NCBI RefSeq assembly: GCF_901875575.1
Contig: NZ_CABFMF010000001.1
Location: 1-62,457, forward strand
DNA from: an uncultured Streptococcus sp.
GTDB lineage: Bacteria; Bacillota; Bacilli; Lactobacillales; Streptococcaceae
Direction: 5' to 3'
Length of the DNA stretch: 62,457 bases
Part shown: in pieces, positions 25,351-34,415 of the stretch
How positions within the stretch are numbered: the stretch's first letter is position 1
Layout of the letters: each line of letters begins with the position of its first letter
Notes under the pieces: generated by a model
Told to the model about the DNA's origin: nothing
Seen by the model: only the letters and a program-made list of their open reading frames with translations
Databases searched by the model: none
Made by a program: the position numbers and the translations under genes

Positions 25351-26553
25351 ATGAACGAATTTGAAGATTTGCTAAATAGCGTTAGCCAAGTTGAGACTGG
25401 TGATGTTGTTAGTGCTGAAGTATTGACAGTTGATGCGACTCAAGCTAACGTTGCAATCTCTGGAACTGGTGTTGAAGGTGTCTTGACTCTTCGCGAATTG
25501 ACAAACGAACGCGATGCAGATATCAATGACTTTGTTAAAGTAGGAGAAGTATTGGATGTTCTTGTACTTCGTCAAGTAGTTGGTAAAGATACTGATACAG
25601 TTACATACCTTGTATCTAAAAAACGTCTTGAAGCTCGCAAAGCATGGGACAAACTTGTAGGTCGTGAAGAAGAAGTTGTTACTGTTAAAGGAACTCGTGC
25701 AGTTAAAGGTGGACTTTCTGTAGAATTTGAAGGTGTACGTGGATTTATCCCAGCTTCAATGTTGGATACTCGTTTCGTACGTAACACTGAGCGTTTTGTA
25801 GGTCAAGAATTTGATGCTAAAATCAAAGAAGTTGACGCTAAAGAAAACCGCTTTATCCTTTCACGTCGCGAAGTTGTTGAAGAAGCTACAGCAGCAGCTC
25901 GTGCTGAAGTATTTGGTAAATTGGCTGTTGGTGATGTTGTAACTGGTAAAGTTGCACGTATCACAAGCTTTGGTGCTTTTATCGACCTTGGTGGTGTTGA
26001 TGGTTTGGTTCACTTGACTGAATTGTCACACGAACGCAATGTATCACCAAAATCAGTAGTAACTGTTGGTGAAGAAATTGAAGTTAAGATTCTTGACCTT
26101 AACGAAGAGGAAGGCCGTGTATCACTTTCACTTAAAGCAACAACTCCTGGACCATGGGATGGTGTGGAGCAAAAATTGGTTAAAGGTGATGTAGTAGAAG
26201 GAACAGTTAAACGTTTGACTGATTTCGGTGCTTTTGTTGAAGTATTGCCAGGTATCGATGGACTTGTTCACGTGTCACAAATTTCACACAAACGTATTGA
26301 AAATCCAAAAGAAGCTCTTAAAGTTGGTCAAGAAGTTCAAGTTAAAGTTCTTGAAGTTAACGCTGATGCAGAACGTGTATCACTTTCTATCAAGGCACTT
26401 GAAGAACGTCCAGCACAAGAAGAAGGACAAAAAGAGGAAAAACGTGCACCACGTCCACGTCGTCCAAAACGTCAAGAAAAACGTGATTTTGAACTTCCAG
26501 AAACACAAACAGGATTCTCAATGGCTGACTTGTTCGGTGATATCGAACTTTAA
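25351..26553 (+). CDS. rpsA: 30S ribosomal protein S1 (S1-domain protein)
   Basis: Four S1 RNA-binding repeats in 400 residues, starting near 15, 105, 190 and 275, shown by recurring patterns such as GDVVTGKVARITSFGAFIDL and GDVVEGTVKRLTDFGAFVEV with LVHLTELSH and LVHVSQISH. The tail is basic and Arg/Pro-rich (RAPRPRRPKRQEKR) before a short acidic end. Firmicute S1 is shorter than the six-domain E. coli protein and may associate more loosely with the ribosome. TTGGAGG precedes the ATG. The 160-nt leader after the tRNAs contains a possible promoter, TTGCGG (25279-25284) and TATAAG (25302-25307). Confidence 0.94.
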   Translation: MNEFEDLLNSVSQVETGDVVSAEVLTVDATQANVAISGTGVEGVLTLRELTNERDADINDFVKVGEVLDVLVLRQVVGKDTDTVTYLVSKKRLEARKAWDKLVGREEEVVTVKGTRAVKGGLSVEFEGVRGFIPASMLDTRFVRNTERFVGQEFDAKIKEVDAKENRFILSRREVVEEATAAARAEVFGKLAVGDVVTGKVARITSFGAFIDLGGVDGLVHLTELSHERNVSPKSVVTVGEEIEVKILDLNEEEGRVSLSLKATTPGPWDGVEQKLVKGDVVEGTVKRLTDFGAFVEVLPGIDGLVHVSQISHKRIENPKEALKVGQEVQVKVLEVNADAERVSLSIKALEERPAQEEGQKEEKRAPRPRRPKRQEKRDFELPETQTGFSMADLFGDIEL

Positions 26554-26570
26554 TCAAATTGAAAATTCAC

Positions 26571-26608
26571 AAATCCTTTGTTTTTAAAACAAAGGATTTT
26601 TCTTTTTT
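26571..26608 (+). terminator. Rho-independent terminator after rpsA
   Basis: AATCCTTTGTTTT (26572-26584) and AAAACAAAGGATT (26586-26598) form a 13-bp perfect stem with a T-rich tail. Confidence 0.9.
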
Positions 26609-26622
26609 CTACAATCCTTTTT

Positions 26623-26631
26623 TGATATAAT
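26623..26631 (+). promoter_or_regulatory. Extended -10 promoter giving a leaderless start (GAF protein gene)
   Basis: TGA TATAAT (26623-26631), a consensus extended -10, ends six nt before the ATG at 26638, leaving no room for a ribosome binding site. Confidence 0.7.
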
Positions 26632-26637
26632 AGTTTT

Positions 26638-27135
26638 ATGTTAGAATCAGAAAAAGAAACACTTTATCAAATGATAAATCAAGAACTCTCTTTTTTGTTA
26701 GAAGGAGAAACGAATGTCCTTGCTAATCTTTCCAATGCTAGTGCTCTTTTAAAGTCTCGCTTACCAAATACTGTTTTTGCAGGTTTTTACTTGTTTGATG
26801 GCTCAGAATTGATTTTAGGTCCATTTCAAGGTGGAGTATCTTGTATTCGTATCTCTCTAGGGAAGGGTGTTTGTGGTGAGGCAGCTCACTTTCAGGAAAC
26901 TGTTCTGGTTGGTGATGTAACAACTTATCCCAACTATATTTCTTGTGATAGTCAAGCCAAAAGTGAGATTGTTGTTCCCATGCTCAAAAAAGGTCGTTTG
27001 TTAGGAGTATTAGATTTAGATTCTTGTCTTCTATATGACTATGGTACCATTGACCGGGATTATTTAGAACAATTTGTCGAAATTTTACTTGAAAAGACAG
27101 AATGGGATTTTAGTATGTTTGAGGAGAAAAGTTGA
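26638..27135 (+). CDS. Free methionine-(R)-sulfoxide reductase (GAF domain)
   Basis: Reduces free methionine-R-sulfoxide, protecting the methionine pool from oxidants such as the H2O2 these streptococci make. The 165-residue GAF domain has GPFQGGVSCIRISLGKGVCG, then SCDSQAKSEIVVP and LLGVLDLDS. The three cysteines Cys69, Cys79 and Cys103 have spacings of 10 and 24, the same as the catalytic Cys84/94/118 of the E. coli enzyme. Its mRNA is probably leaderless. Its stop overlaps the dnaX start (TGATG), so the two genes form an operon. Confidence 0.9.
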   Translation: MLESEKETLYQMINQELSFLLEGETNVLANLSNASALLKSRLPNTVFAGFYLFDGSELILGPFQGGVSCIRISLGKGVCGEAAHFQETVLVGDVTTYPNYISCDSQAKSEIVVPMLKKGRLLGVLDLDSCLLYDYGTIDRDYLEQFVEILLEKTEWDFSMFEEKS

Positions 27136-28790
27136 TGTATCAAGCACTTTATCGAAAATATAGGAGTCAAACTTTTTCTCAACTTGTAGGTCAAGATGTT
27201 GTGGCTAAGACTCTTAAACAAGCAGTAGAACAAGAAAAGATTAGTCATGCTTATCTCTTCTCAGGTCCTCGTGGGACAGGAAAAACTAGTGTCGCTAAGA
27301 TCTTTGCAAAGGCTATGAATTGTCCCAATCAAGTGGACGGCGAACCGTGTAATAACTGCTACATTTGTCAAGCAGTTACAGATGGAAGTCTTGAAGATGT
27401 TATCGAGATGGATGCAGCTTCAAATAACGGTGTGGACGAAATTCGTGAGATTCGAGATAAATCGACTTACGCACCCAGTTTAGCACGCTACAAAGTCTAT
27501 ATTATAGACGAGGTACACATGTTGTCTACAGGTGCTTTTAACGCCCTCTTAAAGACCCTTGAAGAACCTACCCAAAATGTAGTTTTTATCCTAGCAACAA
27601 CTGAATTACACAAGATTCCAGCAACTATCTTATCTCGTGTACAGCGGTTTGAGTTTAAGTCTATTAAAACAAAAGATATCAAGGAGCATATCCACTATAT
27701 CCTAGATAAAGAAAATATTAGCTCTGAGCCTGAAGCAGTAGAAATTATTGCAAGACGGGCAGAAGGGGGGATGAGGGATGCCTTGTCTATTTTGGATCAA
27801 GCTCTGAGTTTAACGCAAGGTAATTGTTTGACAACTGCTATATCTGAAGAAATTACAGGAACCATCAGTTTAAGGGCTTTGGATAACTATGTAGTGGCTC
27901 TATCCCAGCAGGATATTTCAAAAGCCTTAGAATGTTTAAATTTCCTGTTTGAAAATGGGAAGAGTATGACAAGGTTTGTGACTGATCTCCTTCAATATCT
28001 GCGTGATTTACTTATTGTGCAAACTGGGGGAGAAAACACTCATCATAGTGCAATTTTTGAGGAAAATTTATCAATTTCTCAGGATAGTCTATTTGAGATG
28101 ATTGCTCTTGCAACCAAGTCCTTAGCTGATATGAAGGCGAGTTTACAACCGAAGATATACGCTGAGATGATGACCATTCGCTTAGGGGAAATCAAGTCTG
28201 AACCTGTTCTTCCAATTGCAATTGAGGGTGAAATTGCTGCCCTTAAACAAGAAGTTGCTTGTCTCAAACAAGAACTGGCCAATATAGGAGCAGGTAGCCA
28301 GCAAATTAGTTCAGTTCCTAGTCGACCGACAGCAACCAAGTCAGTTTATAGAGTAGATCGAAATAAGGTTCAAGCAATTTTACAAGAAGCTGTTGACAAT
28401 CCTGATTTGGCGAGACAAAATCTGATACGCTTACAGAATGCTTGGAAAGAGATTATTGAAAGTTTAGCTGGTCCAGACAAGGCTCTTCTCGTTGGTTCCC
28501 AACCAGTGGCGGCTAATGAAAATCATGCCATTCTAGCCTTTGAATCTAACTTTAATGCTGGTCAAACAATGAAGAGAGATAACCTCAATACTATGTTTGG
28601 AAATATTTTGAGTCAAGCAGCTGGATTTTCACCTGAAATTTTAGCTATTTCTATGGATGAATGGAAAGAAGTTCGGGCATCCTTTTCAGCAAAATCTAAA
28701 TCTTCTCATCCAGAAAAAGAATCAGAGAACAGTTTAATTCCCAAAGGATTTGAATTTTTGGCTGATAAAATGAAGGTAGAGGAAGACTAA
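27135..28790 (+). CDS. dnaX: DNA polymerase III subunit gamma/tau
   Basis: Clamp-loader ATPase of the replisome, 551 residues. Walker A is GPRGTGKTS (44-52), the zinc site uses Cys63, Cys72, Cys75 and Cys78, and YIIDEVHMLS and a sensor TTELHKIPATILSR follow. The C-terminal third contains the tau-like part. I start it at the ATG at 27135, with GAGGAG upstream; a TTG one codon earlier is possible. I see no obvious programmed-frameshift site, so one product is expected. Confidence 0.95.
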   Translation: MYQALYRKYRSQTFSQLVGQDVVAKTLKQAVEQEKISHAYLFSGPRGTGKTSVAKIFAKAMNCPNQVDGEPCNNCYICQAVTDGSLEDVIEMDAASNNGVDEIREIRDKSTYAPSLARYKVYIIDEVHMLSTGAFNALLKTLEEPTQNVVFILATTELHKIPATILSRVQRFEFKSIKTKDIKEHIHYILDKENISSEPEAVEIIARRAEGGMRDALSILDQALSLTQGNCLTTAISEEITGTISLRALDNYVVALSQQDISKALECLNFLFENGKSMTRFVTDLLQYLRDLLIVQTGGENTHHSAIFEENLSISQDSLFEMIALATKSLADMKASLQPKIYAEMMTIRLGEIKSEPVLPIAIEGEIAALKQEVACLKQELANIGAGSQQISSVPSRPTATKSVYRVDRNKVQAILQEAVDNPDLARQNLIRLQNAWKEIIESLAGPDKALLVGSQPVAANENHAILAFESNFNAGQTMKRDNLNTMFGNILSQAAGFSPEILAISMDEWKEVRASFSAKSKSSHPEKESENSLIPKGFEFLADKMKVEED

Positions 28791-28802
28791 AGAAAGATTT
28801 CA

Positions 28803-28811
28803 TGGTACAAT
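28803..28811 (+). promoter_or_regulatory. Extended -10 promoter giving a leaderless start (small protein gene)
   Basis: TGG TACAAT (28803-28811) is followed by six nt and then ATG at 28818. The geometry is the same as at 4144, 26623 and 44682. Confidence 0.65.
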
Positions 28812-28817
28812 AATTCT

Positions 28818-29012
28818 ATGAATAAAAAACAATTTATGATTATTGCTCTTTTTACAGCTGCTGAGACCTATTTTTTTAATGAATCATGGATGACTGGACG
28901 TTATGTGATGGCAGCTTTTTGGGGAATTTTACTTTTTAGAAATTTCCGTGTGAGTTATGTTATGGGGAAGATTATTGATATTATTGATCAACATCTGAAA
29001 GAAAAAGACTAG
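28818..29012 (+). CDS. Small membrane-associated protein, unknown (DUF3272-like)
   Basis: A 64-residue protein with a hydrophobic N-terminal segment (FMIIALFTAAETYFF), a second one (MAAFWGILLF), and a charged C-terminus ending HLKEKD. It resembles the small streptococcal family I recall as DUF3272. It has its own leaderless-type promoter and a terminator, so it is likely real despite its size. Confidence 0.65.
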   Translation: MNKKQFMIIALFTAAETYFFNESWMTGRYVMAAFWGILLFRNFRVSYVMGKIIDIIDQHLKEKD

Positions 29013-29032
29013 CATACAGGTTCTAAACAAAA

Positions 29033-29056
29033 TCAAAGCCTTTTAGGCTTTTTTTT
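29033..29056 (+). terminator. Terminator before the suf operon
   Basis: AAAGCC (29035-29040) and GGCTTT (29046-29051) form a short stem, followed by a run of T residues. Confidence 0.8.
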
Positions 29057-29105
29057 GTTATACTAGTAAAGAATATTTATGGGGCTTTAAACATATTTTT
29101 TAAGA

Positions 29106-29120
29106 ATGGAAACGTATTTT
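29106..29120 (+). promoter_or_regulatory. Possible cre-like site in the suf leader
   Basis: ATGGAAACGTATTTT matches the CcpA consensus WTGNAAACGNWNNCW in all but the conserved C. It sits about 39 nt before sufC. A one-off match in AT-rich DNA can be chance. Confidence 0.25.
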
Positions 29121-29158
29121 TGAAAATGATAAAGACCTTAAAAAAGAAAGGAACTATC

Positions 29159-29929
29159 ATGTCAGTATTAGAGATCAAAGATCTTCACGTTGAGATTGAA
29201 GGGAAAGAAATTTTAAAAGGGGTCAATTTGACTCTGAAAACAGGAGAGATTGCAGCCATCATGGGACCAAACGGTACTGGTAAATCAACTCTTTCTGCAG
29301 CCATCATGGGTAACCCGAACTATGAAGTAACAAAGGGTGAAGTCTTGTTTGATGGCGTTAACATTCTTGAGTTGGAAGTAGATGAGCGTGCACGTATGGG
29401 ACTTTTCCTTGCTATGCAATATCCATCTGAAATTCCTGGTATTACAAATGCTGAATTTCTTCGTGCAGCCATGAATGCTGGCAAAGAAGACGATGAGAAG
29501 ATTTCAGTTCGTGAGTTTATTACTAAACTAGACGAGAAAATGGAATTGCTCAACATGAAAGAAGAAATGGCTGAGCGTTACCTTAACGAAGGCTTCTCTG
29601 GTGGTGAGAAAAAACGTAATGAAATTCTTCAACTCTTGATGTTAGAACCTACTTTTGCTCTTCTTGATGAAATTGACTCTGGTCTTGATATTGACGCTCT
29701 TAAAGTCGTATCTAAAGGCGTAAATGCTATGCGTGGTGAAGGGTTTGGTGCCATGATTATCACTCACTACCAACGCCTTCTCAACTATATCACGCCTGAT
29801 GTGGTCCATGTTATGATGGAAGGCCGTGTTGTGCTTTCAGGTGGTCCAGAATTGGCAGCACGTTTGGAACGTGAAGGATACGCAAAACTTGCTGATGAGC
29901 TTGGTTACGACTACAAGGAAGAATTGTAA
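29159..29929 (+). CDS. sufC: Fe-S cluster assembly ATPase SufC
   Basis: ABC-type ATPase (256 residues) of the SufBCD scaffold that assembles iron-sulfur clusters in the cytosol. Walker A is GPNGTGKST, the signature region is FSGGEKKRNEI, and Walker B is FALLDEIDSGLDID. The EIDSGLD form is typical of SufC. The ATG at 29159 follows AAAGG; an upstream in-frame start 13 codons earlier has no sequence support. First gene of sufCDSUB. Confidence 0.95.
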   Translation: MSVLEIKDLHVEIEGKEILKGVNLTLKTGEIAAIMGPNGTGKSTLSAAIMGNPNYEVTKGEVLFDGVNILELEVDERARMGLFLAMQYPSEIPGITNAEFLRAAMNAGKEDDEKISVREFITKLDEKMELLNMKEEMAERYLNEGFSGGEKKRNEILQLLMLEPTFALLDEIDSGLDIDALKVVSKGVNAMRGEGFGAMIITHYQRLLNYITPDVVHVMMEGRVVLSGGPELAARLEREGYAKLADELGYDYKEEL

Positions 29930-29956
29930 TTCCCTCGTATCTTTTAGGAGAAGTAA

Positions 29957-31219
29957 ATGACTAAAGAAAACATTAAACTTTTTTCAAAAATGCATGCTGA
30001 ACCAAGCTGGCTATTTGACTTCCGTCAACAAGCTTTCGATAAAATTGAAAGTTTGGAATTACCAGTAATCGAACGTGTGAAATTTCACCGTTGGAATTTA
30101 GGTGATGGAACCATCACTGAAAGTGAGCCAACAGCAAATGTTCCAGATTTCACTGCACTAGATAATCACTTGAAGTTGGTGCAAGTGGGAACTCAAACAG
30201 TTTTTGAACAAATTCCAGTTGATTTGGCTGAACAAGGTGTTGTCTTTACAGACTTTCACTCAGCTTTAGAAGAAATTCCAGAGCTGATTGAGGAATTCTT
30301 CATGTCATCTGTTAAGTATGACGATGATAAGTTGGCGGCCTACCACACTGCTTATTTCAATAGTGGTGCTGTTCTTTATATTCCAGATAATGTTGAGATT
30401 AAAGAGCCAATCGAAGGCATTTTCTACCAAGATAGTGATAGTGATGTTCCGTTTAACAAGCATATCATGATTATAGCCGGTAAAAACTCAAAAATTAGTT
30501 ACTTGGAACGTTTGGAATCACGTGGTGAAGGTAGTGCTCAAGCGACTGCGAACATTACTGTTGAAGTTATCGCTCGTTCTGGCGCTCAAGTGAAATTTGC
30601 AGCTATTGACCGTCTAGGTGAAAATGTAACAGCCTACATCAGCCGTCGTGGTAAATTAGGAAACGATGCTAGTATTGACTGGGCTATCGGTGTCATGAAC
30701 GAAGGAAACATCGTTGCAGATTTTGATAGTGACTTGATTGGAAATGGTAGCCATGCTGACCTTAAAGTTGTAGCTCTATCAAGTGGTCGTCAGGTACAAG
30801 GAATTGACACTCGTGTGACTAACTATGGATGCAATTCAATCGGTAATATTCTCCAGCATGGGGTTATCCTTGAAAAAGCTACCTTAACCTTCAACGGTAT
30901 TGGACATATTATCAAGGGTGCTAAAGGTGCAGATGCCCAGCAGGAGAGCCGTGTATTAATGCTATCAGACCAAGCGCGTTCAGATGCCAACCCAATACTC
31001 TTGATTGATGAAAATGATGTCACAGCTGGTCACGCAGCATCGATCGGTCAGGTCGATCCAGAAGATATGTACTATCTCATGAGTCGTGGCTTAGACAAGG
31101 CAACTGCAGAACGCTTGGTTGTTCGTGGTTTCCTAGGATCTGTTATCGTTGAGATTCCAGTCAAGGAAGTTCGCGAAGAAATGATTGCAACCATCGAAGA
31201 AAAATTGTCAAAACGCTAA
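29957..31219 (+). CDS. sufD: Fe-S cluster assembly protein SufD
   Basis: Scaffold subunit of SufBC2D, 420 residues. The C-terminal beta-helix and helical tail are recognisable from DARVTNYGCNSIGN-like and VTAGHAASIGQVDPEDMYYLMSRG-like segments shared with SufB; the exact first motif reads DTRVTNYGCNS. It binds SufC and provides part of the cluster assembly interface. It follows sufC by 27 nt with TAGGAG, and sufS follows after ten nt. Confidence 0.93.
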   Translation: MTKENIKLFSKMHAEPSWLFDFRQQAFDKIESLELPVIERVKFHRWNLGDGTITESEPTANVPDFTALDNHLKLVQVGTQTVFEQIPVDLAEQGVVFTDFHSALEEIPELIEEFFMSSVKYDDDKLAAYHTAYFNSGAVLYIPDNVEIKEPIEGIFYQDSDSDVPFNKHIMIIAGKNSKISYLERLESRGEGSAQATANITVEVIARSGAQVKFAAIDRLGENVTAYISRRGKLGNDASIDWAIGVMNEGNIVADFDSDLIGNGSHADLKVVALSSGRQVQGIDTRVTNYGCNSIGNILQHGVILEKATLTFNGIGHIIKGAKGADAQQESRVLMLSDQARSDANPILLIDENDVTAGHAASIGQVDPEDMYYLMSRGLDKATAERLVVRGFLGSVIVEIPVKEVREEMIATIEEKLSKR

Positions 31220-31229
31220 GAGGTAACTC

Positions 31230-32456
31230 ATGCTAGATGTAGAAGCGATTCGCAAGGATTTTCCAATTTTAGACCAGTTTGTAAATGATGAGCCCCTGGT
31301 CTATCTGGATAATGCTGCAACAACACAAAAACCGAAGTCGGTTCTTGAAACAATCGATTATTATTATGAACATGACAATGCTAATGTCCACCGTGGTGTT
31401 TATACCTTGGCAGAACGTGCTACAGCCTCCTATGAAGCTGCCCGTGAAACCATTCGTAAGTTTATTAATGCAGGTTCTACAAAGGAAGTTCTCTTTACAA
31501 GAGGAACGACAACCAGTCTTAACTGGGTAGCGCGTTATGCAGAGGAAGTCTTGACTGAGGGAGACCAAGTTTTGATTTCTGTCATGGAACACCATTCCAA
31601 TATCATTCCTTGGCAAGAAGCTTGTCGCAAGACAGGAGCTGAATTGCTTTATGTTTATCTAAAGGATGGAGCCTTGGACATGGATGATTTGAGGTCTAAA
31701 TTGACTGATAAAGTCAAGTTTGTCTCACTGGCTCATGCTTCTAATGTTCTAGGAGTGGTCAATCCTATCAAAGAAATTGCTCAAATGGTACATAAGGTCG
31801 GGGCAATTATGGTTGTTGATGGTGCCCAATCAACTCCTCATATGAAGATAGATGTTCAGGACTTGGATGTGGACTTCTTTGCCTTTTCAGGGCACAAGAT
31901 GGCTGGTCCGACTGGTATCGGTGTTCTTTATGGGAAAGAAAAATATCTAAAACAAATGTCGCCAGTCGAGTTTGGTGGGGAAATGATTGATTTCGTTTAT
32001 GAGCAAAGTGCCAGCTGGAAGGAGTTGCCTTGGAAATTTGAGGCTGGAACTCCTAATATGGCTGGAGCAATTGGACTGGCAGCGGCTGTCGATTATTTAG
32101 AAAAAATTGGTATGGATGCCATTGAAATCCATGAGCAAGAATTGATAGCCTACGTTTTTCCGAAATTACAAGCAATTGAAGGATTGACTATTTATGGTTC
32201 GCAGGACTTAGCTCAACGCTCGGGTGTTATTGCCTTTAACCTAGGCAGTCTTCATCCTCACGACCTTGCGACTGCTTTGGATTATGAAGGCGTGGCTGTT
32301 CGTGCAGGTCACCACTGTGCCCAACCCTTGCTTCAGTATTTAGATGTCCCAGCAACAGCCCGCGCTAGTTTTTATATCTACAATACCAAGGCAGACTGCG
32401 ACAAGTTAGTCGATGCCTTACAAAAGACAAAGGAGTTTTTCAATGGCACTTTCTAA
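31230..32456 (+). CDS. sufS: Cysteine desulfurase SufS
   Basis: PLP enzyme that takes sulfur from L-cysteine and hands it to SufU. The 408 residues have YLDNAATTQKP near the N-terminus, MEHHSNIIPW, DGAQSTPHM, the PLP lysine in SGHKMAGPTG, and the persulfide-forming Cys in RAGHHCAQPLL near residue 360. The pattern is class II (SufS/CsdA). Its end overlaps the sufU start by 14 nt, suiting a stoichiometric enzyme-acceptor pair. Confidence 0.95.
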   Translation: MLDVEAIRKDFPILDQFVNDEPLVYLDNAATTQKPKSVLETIDYYYEHDNANVHRGVYTLAERATASYEAARETIRKFINAGSTKEVLFTRGTTTSLNWVARYAEEVLTEGDQVLISVMEHHSNIIPWQEACRKTGAELLYVYLKDGALDMDDLRSKLTDKVKFVSLAHASNVLGVVNPIKEIAQMVHKVGAIMVVDGAQSTPHMKIDVQDLDVDFFAFSGHKMAGPTGIGVLYGKEKYLKQMSPVEFGGEMIDFVYEQSASWKELPWKFEAGTPNMAGAIGLAAAVDYLEKIGMDAIEIHEQELIAYVFPKLQAIEGLTIYGSQDLAQRSGVIAFNLGSLHPHDLATALDYEGVAVRAGHHCAQPLLQYLDVPATARASFYIYNTKADCDKLVDALQKTKEFFNGTF

Positions 32457-32883
32457 ACTAGATAGCCTTTATATGGCAGTGGTAGCGGACCATTCGAAAA
32501 ATCCACATCACCAAGGGAAGTTAGAAGATGCTGAACAAATCAGTCTCAACAATCCGACCTGTGGAGATGTCATCAATCTCTCTGTCAAGTTTGATGCAGA
32601 AGACCGATTGGAGGATATCGCTTTTCTAAACTCGGGTTGTACTATTTCAACTGCCTCTGCTAGCATGATGACAGATGCTGTTTTGGGCAAGACCAAACAA
32701 GAAATTTTAGAACTTGCGACTATTTTTTCTGAAATGGTTCAAGGTCAAAAAGATGACAGACAAGACCAATTAGGAGATGCAGCCTTCTTATCAGGCGTTG
32801 CCAAATTCCCTCAACGAATCAAGTGTGCAACCCTAGCTTGGAATGCCCTCAAGAAAACAATTGAAAATCAAGAAAACAAGTAA
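32443..32883 (+). CDS. sufU: Fe-S assembly sulfur acceptor SufU
   Basis: Zinc-dependent sulfurtransferase that accepts persulfide sulfur from SufS (146 residues). The three conserved cysteines lie in NPTCGD, NSGCTIS and IKCATLAW, and the Asp of CGD completes the zinc site. The start at 32443 has AAAGGAG. An in-frame ATG 30 nt upstream lies deeper in sufS and would add ten unsupported residues. Confidence 0.93.
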   Translation: MALSKLDSLYMAVVADHSKNPHHQGKLEDAEQISLNNPTCGDVINLSVKFDAEDRLEDIAFLNSGCTISTASASMMTDAVLGKTKQEILELATIFSEMVQGQKDDRQDQLGDAAFLSGVAKFPQRIKCATLAWNALKKTIENQENK

Positions 32884-32940
32884 GGCAAGTTTCTTTTGTC
32901 TTATGAATCAGTAGAAATGAAGAATGAAAGAAAGGATATT

Positions 32941-34353
32941 ATGGCTGAAGAAAGAGTAGAACCAAAACCAATTGACCTTGGTGAATATAAATTTGGTTTC
33001 CATGATGATGTAGAGCCTGTCCTATCGACAGGAAAAGGATTAAATGAAGGTGTTATTCGTGAACTATCAGCTGCAAAGGGAGAACCTGAGTGGATGTTAG
33101 AATTCCGTTTGAAGTCTTATGAAACCTTCAAAAAAATGCCCATGCAGACTTGGGGAGCAGACTTGTCAGAGATTGACTTTGATGACTTGATCTACTACCA
33201 AAAACCATCTGACAAACCAGCTCGTTCCTGGGATGACGTTCCTGAAAAAATTAAAGAGACCTTTGAACGAATCGGGATTCCAGAAGCTGAGCGTGCTTAT
33301 CTAGCAGGAGCTTCTGCCCAGTATGAGTCAGAAGTGGTTTACCACAATATGAAGGAAGAGTTCCAGAAATTGGGAATTATCTTTACAGATACGGATTCTG
33401 CCCTTAAGGAATACCCAGACTTGTTTAAACAATACTTTGCTAAGTTGGTACCGCCAACAGATAATAAGTTGGCTGCCCTCAACTCGGCTGTATGGTCTGG
33501 CGGAACCTTTATCTATGTACCAAAAGGGGTTAAGGTTGATATCCCGCTGCAAACTTACTTCCGTATCAATAATGAAAATACAGGGCAATTTGAACGTACC
33601 TTGATTATCGTTGATGAAGGGGCAAGTGTTCATTACGTAGAAGGATGTACAGCACCAACTTATTCAAGTAACAGTTTGCATGCAGCCATCGTAGAAATTT
33701 TTTCCTTGGATGGAGCTTATATGCGTTATACAACCATCCAAAACTGGTCTGACAACGTTTACAACTTGGTTACTAAGCGTGCTAAAGCCCAAAAAAATGC
33801 CACTGTTGAGTGGATTGATGGAAACTTGGGTGCTAAAACTACCATGAAATATCCATCTGTTTATCTTGATGGAGAAGGTGCGCGTGGTACCATGCTTTCT
33901 ATTGCCTTTGCCAATGCAGGACAACACCAAGACACGGGTGCTAAGATGATCCACAATGCTCCACATACCAGCTCGTCTATCGTGTCTAAATCCATCGCTA
34001 AAGGTGGAGGAAAGGTTGACTATCGTGGACAAGTAACCTTTAACAAGAACTCTAAGAAATCTGTTTCTCACATCGAGTGTGATACCATTATCATGGATGA
34101 CTTGTCAGCATCAGATACTATTCCATTTAATGAAATCCACAACTCACAAGTAGCTTTGGAGCACGAAGCCAAGGTATCTAAGATTTCAGAAGAACAACTC
34201 TATTACCTTATGAGTCGTGGCTTGTCAGAGACTGAAGCAACTGAGATGATTGTCATGGGATTTGTAGAGCCCTTCACCAAAGAACTTCCAATGGAATACG
34301 CTGTCGAGCTTAACCGCTTGATTAGCTATGAGATGGAAGGGTCTGTTGGATAA
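32941..34353 (+). CDS. sufB: Fe-S cluster assembly protein SufB
   Basis: Main scaffold of the SUF complex, 470 residues. Characteristic segments are SGGTFIYVPKGVKVDIPLQT, VHYVEGCTAP with a conserved Cys, DTIPFNEIHNS, and LYYLMSRGLSETEA. I start it at the ATG at 32941, preceded by AAAGGATATT; a TTG 15 codons upstream lacks support. It is the last gene of the operon and ends at a strong terminator. Confidence 0.95.
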   Translation: MAEERVEPKPIDLGEYKFGFHDDVEPVLSTGKGLNEGVIRELSAAKGEPEWMLEFRLKSYETFKKMPMQTWGADLSEIDFDDLIYYQKPSDKPARSWDDVPEKIKETFERIGIPEAERAYLAGASAQYESEVVYHNMKEEFQKLGIIFTDTDSALKEYPDLFKQYFAKLVPPTDNKLAALNSAVWSGGTFIYVPKGVKVDIPLQTYFRINNENTGQFERTLIIVDEGASVHYVEGCTAPTYSSNSLHAAIVEIFSLDGAYMRYTTIQNWSDNVYNLVTKRAKAQKNATVEWIDGNLGAKTTMKYPSVYLDGEGARGTMLSIAFANAGQHQDTGAKMIHNAPHTSSSIVSKSIAKGGGKVDYRGQVTFNKNSKKSVSHIECDTIIMDDLSASDTIPFNEIHNSQVALEHEAKVSKISEEQLYYLMSRGLSETEATEMIVMGFVEPFTKELPMEYAVELNRLISYEMEGSVG

Positions 34354-34383
34354 GGTTGTATACTAGTAGAACTAAGAAATAGT

Positions 34384-34415
34384 AAAAAAATCGCGAATAA
34401 ATCGCGATTTTTTTA
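34384..34415. terminator. Bidirectional terminator between sufB and PBP3
   Basis: AATCGCG (34389-34395) and CGCGATT pair around AATAAAT, with an A-run before and a T-run after. It serves both sufB and the convergent PBP3 gene. Confidence 0.9.

Noticed and set aside
27135..28790. Programmed frameshift in dnaX producing a separate gamma form
   Set aside because: I saw no clear A-run slippery heptamer with a downstream stem like that of E. coli dnaX, so I did not claim it.
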